A DNA stretch of 32,899 nt from Acidobacteriota bacterium (GTDB lineage Bacteria; Acidobacteriota; Terriglobia; Bryobacterales; Bryobacteraceae). Both the position numbers and the translations under genes were made by a program. The notes under the pieces were generated by a model. The model ran no database searches and was not told the DNA's origin. It saw nothing but the letters and a program-made list of their open reading frames with translations. The stretch is from assembly GCA_025350695.1 (NCBI GenBank), contig JANXXI010000034.1, forward strand, positions 1 to 32,899, written 5' to 3'. Positions 26,605 through 32,899 of the stretch are shown here, in pieces (the stretch's first letter is position 1; the number at the start of each line of letters is the position of its first letter).

Positions 26605-26610
26605 TATAAT
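26605..26610 (+). promoter_or_regulatory. -10 box of the peptidase operon promoter
   Basis: Perfect TATAAT, placing the transcript start near 26617 and a short leader with GAGGCGG just before ATG 26634. The -35 region falls in the GH127 start codon area and is weak (GCATTG, 17 bp spacing). Operator copy E occupies the spacer. Confidence 0.6.
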
Positions 26611-26633
26611 GACTTTGACTCACGAGGCGGCAT

Positions 26634-27545
26634 ATGAGAATTGCTCTAACACTCTTACTGTTTTCTGGATTGGCATTCCCGCAACTGGCGGCCCCACACA
26701 GGCCGCTTATCACGGATTATGTTGCTGCCAACATCAGTAGCCCTCCAGAGGGCTTGCGAGCCAACTTGAATCTGGATCCCTTCTATAAAAAATACACAGA
26801 CGCGCAGGGCATTCCCGTTTTCAGTTCGGAAAAAGTTCCCGACGCTGCATTGTTGGTGGCCCGGGACATTGTCAACCATATGCTGGCCAAGCGTCCTGAT
26901 CTGCGAGCAGCCCTAATTGAAAAACACTGGCGAATCGGAGTGATGGCGCTGACGGAAATGACCACGGACATTCCTGAAATGCGGAACTGGAAGAAGCCAG
27001 CGCCAACGGCCGGAAACCTGACGGCGGGGGAGAAGGCCAACTACGACCGCATCGCCAAGATGACTGACAAAGAGTATTGGGACAATCGCGCGCGTGGAAT
27101 GGGAGGCAATCCTACAACCTGCGCTGAAGAGAATCTGCTGGGTTACGTCGGGACCAAATATTATGGTGAGAATATCTTTGTCCATGAATTTTCACACGCG
27201 ATTCTTGGCGGTGGCGTTCGAACCGTCGATCCTAAAATGTACGAGGAGGTCCGGCAAGCTTATAAGGATGCGATGGCGGCCGGACGTTGGAAAGGGCAAT
27301 ATGGCGAAACCAATATGAATGAATATTGGGCAGAGGGGACCCAGACCTGGTTCTATTCGAATTACGAATTCATGGGCGGCGGCAAGATGATCAAGACTCC
27401 GGATGATTTGAAGGAGTACGATCCGAAGTTGTATGAGCTGTTGGGCCGCGTTTATGCCGATCATCACATTCCGATGGATGTGTTTTATGGGAAGGAAATC
27501 AAACCCAGAGCGGCCACAAGACCGGCAAAGGACTCCGCCAAGTAA
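26634..27545 (+). CDS. Secreted putative zinc metallopeptidase (HEFSH motif), uncharacterised family
   Basis: 303 residues from ATG 26634, with GAGGCGG upstream and a Sec signal peptide (RIALTLLLFSGLAFPQ). The zincin motif HEFSH lies at 184-188 (ENIFVHEFSHAI). NMNEYWAEGTQTWF follows, with Glu230 or Glu234 as candidate third zinc ligand in a gluzincin-like pattern. Other striking blocks are HWRIGVMALTEMTTDIPE (98-115) and ARGMGGNPTTCAEENLLGY (153-171), the latter with a lone cysteine just before the motif. I do not recognise a named family, so peptidase activity is inferred from the motif only. It is the first gene of an operon with the S9 peptidase (40 bp gap) and is driven by the operator-bearing promoter shared with GH127, which ties it to the glycan enzymes. 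Confidence 0.75.
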   Translation: MRIALTLLLFSGLAFPQLAAPHRPLITDYVAANISSPPEGLRANLNLDPFYKKYTDAQGIPVFSSEKVPDAALLVARDIVNHMLAKRPDLRAALIEKHWRIGVMALTEMTTDIPEMRNWKKPAPTAGNLTAGEKANYDRIAKMTDKEYWDNRARGMGGNPTTCAEENLLGYVGTKYYGENIFVHEFSHAILGGGVRTVDPKMYEEVRQAYKDAMAAGRWKGQYGETNMNEYWAEGTQTWFYSNYEFMGGGKMIKTPDDLKEYDPKLYELLGRVYADHHIPMDVFYGKEIKPRAATRPAKDSAK

Positions 27546-27585
27546 GATTGAACGATAAGAGAGCTTTCCTACACTGGAGGTAACA

Positions 27586-30129
27586 ATGACGCGATCACTT
27601 TTTGGCGGTGCGGTCGCTGCTGTTCTAATGGCCACCCTGGCCTATTCGCAAGGAACACTGGTTGATTATCAACGGGCTCAAGGGCTACAAAAACAGGCTC
27701 GTGGACTGGTCGCGGACCTACCAGGCCCGGTGAATTGGATAGGGGAATCGGACCGTCTGTGGTATTCGAAGACGGTTAAGGGTGGAACTGCGTTCGTGCT
27801 TGTGAATGCTGCTGATGGAACGAAGAAACCCGCCTTCGATCATGAACGCCTGGCGGTGGCTATCAATGCAGCATCTGGTGGACATTACACCGCTTGGGAA
27901 TTGCCATTTGTACCGGCACCGGCGGGACGGGGCGGCCCTCCAGCGGCAGGCTTGCAAGCAAGCGCTCTGACTTTCCTGGACAACGAAAATGCGATTCAGT
28001 ACGGTGCCGCTGGTTTTCTGTGGAAGTGTACATTGGCGAACTACGTTTGCACCAAGGGTGCCGCAATTCCGCAGGACCAGTTCCCTAACCGCAACGGAGC
28101 GCCGGAGCCGGACGACCTTCTGGCTGCACCTTTAGTTGAAGGCGGTGATCCAGTGGACGGCCTGGAGTATCAACTTTTTCCCCAGCAGAGCGCGGGTGGT
28201 TTTGCAGGTCAGGGGCGTGATCAACCAGGCTGCGCTAGCCGCTCACAAGCGGCAACTGGAACTACCGTGCGAAACGGCAGGGCGCTACAATCAGCCGCTG
28301 CACCTGCTAGACCTGCTGTCTGCGCGTCATTCGACGGCAAGTGGGAAGCAATCATCCAAAACTTTAACGTGTTTTTGCATGCCACTGGATCAAACGAACC
28401 TGCTACGCCGTTGAGCCAGGACGGGTCAGAGGGGAATTACTACACACTGCGCTCAGTGGCCTGGTCGCCAGATTCCAAGAAACTGGTTGCCTACCACACG
28501 CGTCCGGGCTACGACAGGCAAGTACATTATGTAGAATCGTCCCCAAACGATCAGCTTCAGCCAAAGCATTCAACAAATTTCTACCGCAAGCCTGGCGATG
28601 CCTTGGATATTTCCTACCCCGTGTTGTTCGATGTAGCTTCGCATGAAGCCATAGGCATCGACAACACTCTGTGGCCAAATGCATACAGTTTAAGTACTCC
28701 AGCTTGGTGGAAAGATAGCCGGGCCTTCACGTTCGAATACAATCCGCGTGGCCACCAAGGCTATCGCGTGATTGAAGTGGACGCCAATACCGGAAGAGCA
28801 CACGCATTGATTGACGAGCCGACGAAGACATTTTTCTACTACAACCTGCTTGGTCCTGGCATGTCCGGCGGCCGGCGTTTCCGGCAAAACGTGAACGATG
28901 GAAAGGAAATTATTTGGGCATCGGAGCGCGACGGATGGGAGCACTTGTACCTATACGACGGCGCCAGTGGAAAGGTGAAGAATCAGATCACAAAAGGCAA
29001 TTGGGTTGTCCGCAATGTGATCCGGGTAGACGAGCAGGCTCGCCAGATTTGGTTTGAAGCGGGCGGGATAAACCCCAAGCAGGATCCCTATTTCACGCAG
29101 TGCTATCGAATCAACTTCGATGGCACTGGATTGACAGCCCTTACGGATGCGGATGGAAGTCACACGGTAAGTTTCTCTCACGGCAATCAATACTATGTAG
29201 ACACTTGGTCTCGTGTGGACCTGCCGCCCGTAGCGCAGCTTCGTAGGTCGAAGGACAGTAAGATCGTGATGGATCTTGAGAAGGCCGATGCATCGGCTCT
29301 GCTTTCGGCTGGATTTCGCTATCCGGAAGTGTTCGTTGCTAAAGGACGTGACGGCCAGACGGATATCTGGGGAACCATCGTGCGGCCCCTGAAGTTCGAT
29401 TCCAACAAGCAGTATCCAGTGGTTGAGCAAATCTATGCGGGCCCACAGGGATCGTTCGTCCCGAAAACCTTCAGCGCTCTTCCTCAGACGCAGGCACTGG
29501 CGGAGTTGGGATTCATCGTCGTGCAAATCGACGGCATGGGCACCAGCAACCGGTCGAAAGCATTTCACGACGTGGCATTCAAGAACTTAGGGGACGCCGG
29601 ATTTCCAGACCGAATTCTGTGGCACAAGGCGGTGGCCGCCAAATACTCTTACTATGACATCAGCCGCGTGGGCATCTATGGCACTTCGGCCGGCGGACAA
29701 AACTCATTGGGCGGCGTCCTGTTCCATCCGGATTTCTACAAGGTTGTAGTTACCAACAGCGGTTGCCATGATAATCGCATGGATAAAATCTGGTGGAACG
29801 AACAGTGGATGAGCTGGCCGCTCGGACCCCATTACGGCGCATCCTCCAACGTGGACAACGCCCATCGGCTCGAAGGGAAGGCGCTGATTATCATTCCGGA
29901 AATGGATACAAACGTCGATCCATCTTCATCGCTGCAAGTGGTAAACGCGCTGGTTAAGGCACGCAAGCATTTTGACATGCTCTTTATTCCGGGGCAAAAC
30001 CACGGCACGGGTGTCCTTGCATCGCAACATTATTTGCAAGATTATTTCGTCCATCATCTGCTGGGCGTTGAGCCTCCAGATTGGAACCGCGTCTCGCTTC
30101 CACCTGAACCATCGCCGTCTGAGAACTAG
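27586..30129 (+). CDS. DPP4-like S9 family serine peptidase, secreted
   Basis: 847 residues from ATG 27586, with GGAGG 5 nt upstream and a Sec signal peptide ([21 protein letters not shown]). An N-terminal beta-propeller (about 40-560) precedes an alpha/beta-hydrolase domain. The triad is readable: Ser701 in YGTSAGGQ, Asp774 in PEMDTNVD and His806 in GQNHGTG. In the DPP4/S9B group these peptidases remove dipeptides from N-termini, usually after proline, but specificity cannot be read from the sequence alone and the usual G-W-S-Y-G-G is here G-T-S-A-G-G. An Ala/Gln/Gly-rich stretch at about 200-245 looks like an inserted loop in the propeller. Second gene of the peptidase operon. The convergent amidohydrolase gene begins 121 bp beyond its stop. 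Confidence 0.9.
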   Translation: MTRSLFGGAVAAVLMATLAYSQGTLVDYQRAQGLQKQARGLVADLPGPVNWIGESDRLWYSKTVKGGTAFVLVNAADGTKKPAFDHERLAVAINAASGGHYTAWELPFVPAPAGRGGPPAAGLQASALTFLDNENAIQYGAAGFLWKCTLANYVCTKGAAIPQDQFPNRNGAPEPDDLLAAPLVEGGDPVDGLEYQLFPQQSAGGFAGQGRDQPGCASRSQAATGTTVRNGRALQSAAAPARPAVCASFDGKWEAIIQNFNVFLHATGSNEPATPLSQDGSEGNYYTLRSVAWSPDSKKLVAYHTRPGYDRQVHYVESSPNDQLQPKHSTNFYRKPGDALDISYPVLFDVASHEAIGIDNTLWPNAYSLSTPAWWKDSRAFTFEYNPRGHQGYRVIEVDANTGRAHALIDEPTKTFFYYNLLGPGMSGGRRFRQNVNDGKEIIWASERDGWEHLYLYDGASGKVKNQITKGNWVVRNVIRVDEQARQIWFEAGGINPKQDPYFTQCYRINFDGTGLTALTDADGSHTVSFSHGNQYYVDTWSRVDLPPVAQLRRSKDSKIVMDLEKADASALLSAGFRYPEVFVAKGRDGQTDIWGTIVRPLKFDSNKQYPVVEQIYAGPQGSFVPKTFSALPQTQALAELGFIVVQIDGMGTSNRSKAFHDVAFKNLGDAGFPDRILWHKAVAAKYSYYDISRVGIYGTSAGGQNSLGGVLFHPDFYKVVVTNSGCHDNRMDKIWWNEQWMSWPLGPHYGASSNVDNAHRLEGKALIIIPEMDTNVDPSSSLQVVNALVKARKHFDMLFIPGQNHGTGVLASQHYLQDYFVHHLLGVEPPDWNRVSLPPEPSPSEN

Positions 30130-30153
30130 TGCAGTGGCCCCTTCGATATCGCC

Positions 30154-30191
30154 AGCGGCGCATACTTACCAAAGCGGTGTTCGGCGCCGCT
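30154..30191. repeat. Inverted repeat between convergent genes
   Basis: AGCGGCGC (30154-30161) and GCGCCGCT (30184-30191) are perfect 8-bp arms with a 22-nt loop, in the 121-bp gap between the S9 and amidohydrolase stops. A second small hairpin GCAAC-AGT-GTTGC with flanking A and T lies at 30216-30228. Neither is followed by a T-run, so a role as bidirectional transcription barrier is only a possibility. Confidence 0.3.
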
Positions 30192-30250
30192 CCCTAACGG
30201 TTACAGCCCGGGCAGGCAACAGTGTTGCTATCGAATTCGGGACGCCCCCG

Positions 30251-32317
30251 TTAGTTTCCATCCTTGGCAATGATGGCTTGCCGGATCCAATCCAGGCGAG
30301 GGTACTTTTCCAATAGGTAGGCGTTTCCCCCACTAAACAGCGGCTCCTGCTTACCAGACCGAATGCCGCTTCCGGATGATTCCGCGTAACCCGCGTAGAG
30401 CCGGTCGGCCACGTCCATACCTTGAATCACGCGCCCAATTGGTGCGAATGGTTCCTTGTCATGAGTAGGTGAGTTATCGGTCAGGTTAATGAAGACTTGC
30501 GTAGTCCGTCCGTTGGGAAGCGCGAAAGCGAAAGCAACGGCGCCACGGGTATTGGATTCTCGACGCGGATCGTCAGGGAACGTACGCGTACGCCACAAAT
30601 TTGAAATCTCCGGATCGCCGTTAATCCCAAATTGCACCCATCGATCTTTGATCACTCGGGCAAAGCGGACGCCGTCGTAGTAGCCCGCGCGGACCAGATT
30701 ATAGAAGTGGTCTACGCCGAGAGGCGCCCAGTCTCTATTCAGCTCAATAAGAATCTCGCCTTCGCTAGTATAGAGCCGCACGCGGGAAACGTCCGGTGCG
30801 CGTTGCTTCATTTCCGCGTCGTCCGGCGTGAGAAGAAGGGAATACCGGTTCCCGCCCGTGGACAAGACTCGTTTGCCCGGCATGTGGGCGAACTCGATTA
30901 CCGCGCCTTCCTTTAGTACTGCACGAACCTTCCTGATATTGTGAATGTCCTCCAATGGATTTGCATCGAGGAGCACCAAATCCGCCAGCTTCCCGCGCTC
31001 AAGTGTCCCGAAATCCTTGAGCCTGCGGCAAGCTATGGCGCCATTCCTGGTACCCGCCACAATCGCTTGGGCCGGAGTCATGCCCAGTTCCACCAATCCT
31101 TCAATCGCCAGGATTGTTCCAATGCCATGGCTCTGATTCTCCGGTTTAGGTTCAATCGCAAATTCGGGCGCCGACGCCCAATAACTATCAGTGCCGACGG
31201 TGACGGTGCAGCCCTCCGCTATTAATCGGCGAGCGTTGAGCCGCCGCGTCTCTAAGTCCATTCCCAAGGCTGTGGCGCGCCTACGCTCCTCGGCCATGGT
31301 TTTCGGACGAGCCGTACCTTGCTTCTCTTCTTCATTCAATTTCTTTTGCGCGGCTTCCTTGGCCTGCACATGCTTCTGCCAAACTTCGCCTGTGATTGTG
31401 CTGGCCAGCATGGAGCAAATTACGTTACGAGCCTTAATCATACTGATGAGATCACCGGGCAATTCTCTGGGCGTCAGTATTTCAGGGTGCTGAATTAAAT
31501 CGATGCCTGCCGCAAGCGATAGTCGAAGTCCTTCGAGAGTTGTGGAATGAACCTCAGCCGCTTTCCCTCGTTTGTGAGCCTCTTCGACCATGGTCTTTTG
31601 AGCGTCTGGTGAGAATCCAATAAATGAGGGCTGAGAAAAGTGGCTGGTTGCGCCGTACTTCAAGAAATCCGGACCCTTATCAAGGTACTTGTTGATGGCG
31701 ATCCGCAACTCCGCCGGCGAAAGATCGGCCAGATTCTCGCCCGCGCCCTGCGCAATCGCCTCATTCATTTGTTCCTGAAACAACGTGAGACCGCCTTGCG
31801 GAGTCAGGCTGAACGTGGTTGAATACGGGCCTCCCCATCCAACAATGTTGCCTGCCGCCAGTATGCGCGCGCCTATGGCCTGATGCCGCTCAATGGCATC
31901 CCGCACATACGTGAGAGGTTCAAGCATGCCGTAACTATCCCGCACGGTTGTGACTCCGTAACGAAGTTGGATCTGCGCAGCCTCCAACACAATGTCGTTC
32001 TCGCGCCAGTAGTATTTGGCCAACGTTTCGTACCTGTCCCGTGCGCCACCATATAGCGAGAGGTGGACGTTTGTGTCGATCAAACCCGGAATAATGTAGC
32101 ATCCGGTTGCTTGCATCACTTTCGTCCCGGCGGGAATTGGGGTTGCAGCACGCGATCCAACAGCGCTGATGCGTTGATCTTTGATGAGGATGACGCCATC
32201 CATGATTGGTGGGCCGCCATTACCATCAATGATTGTCCCGCCAACAATTGCCAGATCCTGAGCGGAAACACTGATCGCAAACAGAAATGTGGCGAGCTTT
32301 GCGTTGCACATTCGCAT
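30251..32317 (-). CDS. Amidohydrolase fused to a cyclophilin-type peptidyl-prolyl isomerase, secreted
   Basis: 688 residues from ATG 32317, with TAGGAG upstream and a signal peptide (KLATFLFAISVSAQ). Residues 20-475 form an amidohydrolase-superfamily enzyme of the imidazolonepropionase/Xaa-dipeptidase type. Visible candidate metal ligands are His85, Lys220 (DFLKYGAT, likely carbamylated), His257, His277 and Asp377 (TVGTDSYW). The usual HxH of strand 1 reads Asn83-Val-His85 (GLIDTNVHL), so the first His is missing. Residues about 512-688 are a cyclophilin domain: FARVI (Arg554), Gln562 and TQVFINLTDN (Phe609) correspond to CypA Arg55, Gln63 and Phe113, and GRVIQGMDVAD follows. A glycine-containing linker joins the two (about 480-510). 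It follows the alpha/beta-hydrolase gene by 6 bp. Substrate unknown; hydrolysis of a proline-containing peptide or cyclic amide is an inference. Confidence 0.88.
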   Translation of the reverse strand: MRMCNAKLATFLFAISVSAQDLAIVGGTIIDGNGGPPIMDGVILIKDQRISAVGSRAATPIPAGTKVMQATGCYIIPGLIDTNVHLSLYGGARDRYETLAKYYWRENDIVLEAAQIQLRYGVTTVRDSYGMLEPLTYVRDAIERHQAIGARILAAGNIVGWGGPYSTTFSLTPQGGLTLFQEQMNEAIAQGAGENLADLSPAELRIAINKYLDKGPDFLKYGATSHFSQPSFIGFSPDAQKTMVEEAHKRGKAAEVHSTTLEGLRLSLAAGIDLIQHPEILTPRELPGDLISMIKARNVICSMLASTITGEVWQKHVQAKEAAQKKLNEEEKQGTARPKTMAEERRRATALGMDLETRRLNARRLIAEGCTVTVGTDSYWASAPEFAIEPKPENQSHGIGTILAIEGLVELGMTPAQAIVAGTRNGAIACRRLKDFGTLERGKLADLVLLDANPLEDIHNIRKVRAVLKEGAVIEFAHMPGKRVLSTGGNRYSLLLTPDDAEMKQRAPDVSRVRLYTSEGEILIELNRDWAPLGVDHFYNLVRAGYYDGVRFARVIKDRWVQFGINGDPEISNLWRTRTFPDDPRRESNTRGAVAFAFALPNGRTTQVFINLTDNSPTHDKEPFAPIGRVIQGMDVADRLYAGYAESSGSGIRSGKQEPLFSGGNAYLLEKYPRLDWIRQAIIAKDGN

Positions 32318-32323
32318 GATCTC

Positions 32324-32899
32324 CTACTGTTCTGATTCCTTGAGCAGTTCCGCCAGATAGTTGCCCCAGATCGATGGCATGGAATGAGTGCCGTGACCAC
32401 GAGTCTTGTCACTGATTGGGATAAGGATGAAGCGGCCTCGTTTCACCTTCTGAATTTCGCGTTGCCCAATACTCAACTCAGGAGGATTTACCTGATCATC
32501 CGCGGAATTGATCGCCAACAGCGGCGCACGGATCTTGCCCAACTGCGGCTCGGGATTATAAAACCTCGAGGCCTCGTAGGCGTAGATCATATCGTTGGCA
32601 TCCTGGCGCGCCGCCCGGGTGGGAAACGTCTGATCCACCATTTTGTCGACGCTTTCCCTTGTCGGATACTGTTTTTGCATTTGAAGCGGAATGCTGGTCA
32701 TCACCGACATGATATACATCGCACAGGTGAGTCCATGGATAGGGGGCTTTTCGTAATCGCCGTTCTTCCATTCGGGATCCTGCTCAATTGCGTTCACGAT
32801 CATCTTTCGCAACGCGCGATTTCGACCGGCGATTTCGACAGGGTAGCTGGCCAAAGGCATTAGCGCGTCCATGAAATCGGGGTACATCTCACCCCAAAC
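32324..32899 (-). CDS. MetX-like alpha/beta hydrolase, C-terminal part (runs off the window)
   Basis: The frame is open to the last base of the window. The visible 191 codons begin VWGEMYPDFMDALMPLAS, which in homoserine O-acetyltransferase-like proteins directly follows the nucleophile elbow, so the catalytic Ser lies just outside. A lid region, then Asp in INSADDQVNPPE and His in GHGTHSMP supply the other two triad members. The protein ends LAELLKESEQ. Members of this fold are acyltransferases or esterases; assignment as true MetX is not supported, because the context is a secreted amidohydrolase operon and not methionine synthesis. The stop lies 6 bp before the amidohydrolase ATG, so the two are co-transcribed and probably translationally coupled. 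The promoter is beyond the window. Confidence 0.82.
   Translation of the reverse strand, partial: VWGEMYPDFMDALMPLASYPVEIAGRNRALRKMIVNAIEQDPEWKNGDYEKPPIHGLTCAMYIMSVMTSIPLQMQKQYPTRESVDKMVDQTFPTRAARQDANDMIYAYEASRFYNPEPQLGKIRAPLLAINSADDQVNPPELSIGQREIQKVKRGRFILIPISDKTRGHGTHSMPSIWGNYLAELLKESEQ

Noticed and set aside
32384-32863. 159-codon plus-strand open frame at the right edge
   Set aside because: Antisense to the alpha/beta hydrolase, whose triad motifs are clear; no domain recognised.
1-32899. CRISPR arrays, insertion sequences, integrases, tRNA or rRNA genes
   Set aside because: Looked for by eye; no spaced direct-repeat array, transposase motif or RNA gene was recognised.

Overview
The window looks like accessory, polymer-scavenging DNA from an Acidobacteriota genome, probably of the Solibacter/Bryobacter type. 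That placement is an inference from gene content: Oar-like TonB-dependent receptors with an N-terminal carboxypeptidase-regulatory-like domain and LPLNGR-type plug motifs, and no SusD partner; three different DUF1680 glycosidases; a large Asp-box (BNR/VPS10-like) protein; and secreted peptidases and amidohydrolases. No rRNA, tRNA, CRISPR array or insertion sequence was seen.

Layout from left to right. (1) The 3' end of a STAS-domain gene (1-307, +). (2) A minus-strand operon: receptor 1 (7909-4631), a GH146-like DUF1680 enzyme (4617-2563) and a GH31 glycosidase (2566-323). (3) A divergent receptor pseudogene (8099-11352, +) with one frameshift and one in-frame stop. (4) Receptor 2 (11577-15377, +), overlapping tail to tail by 10 bp with a minus-strand pair: a second DUF1680 protein (19873-18050) and a ten-Asp-box protein (18031-15368). 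This pair is preceded by a possible coupled leader ORF (20025-19870). (5) Receptor 3 (20304-24113, +), a paralogue of receptor 2, convergent with a GH127 enzyme carrying a C-terminal discoidin-like domain (26585-24126, -). (6) Divergent from that, a two-gene plus-strand peptidase operon: an HEFSH metalloprotein (26634-27545) and a DPP4-like S9 peptidase (27586-30129). (7) A convergent minus-strand pair: the C-terminal part of a MetX-like alpha/beta hydrolase (running off the right edge) and an amidohydrolase-cyclophilin fusion (32317-30251).

The most notable non-coding signal is a recurrent operator-like element built from TTGTATAC-like 8-mers spaced at 12 bp. It occurs in every divergent or promoter-bearing intergenic region of the island: 7955-7974, 11508-11539, 20096-20107, 20237-20256 and 26585-26604. 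Two copies are identical over 20 bp and sit at the same distance (17 bp) from a perfect TTGACA -35 box. This suggests one regulator controls all three receptors, the DUF1680 enzymes and the peptidase pair.

Working hypothesis (inference): the island is a glycoprotein-utilisation locus. DUF1680 enzymes of the GH127/GH146 type are known for removing beta-L-arabinofuranose, including the arabinose on hydroxyproline-rich plant glycoproteins. Here they are combined with a DPP4-like peptidase, a metalloprotease-like protein and a fusion that contains a prolyl isomerase. Together these could strip and digest extensin- or arabinogalactan-like proteins and import the products through the Oar-like receptors.
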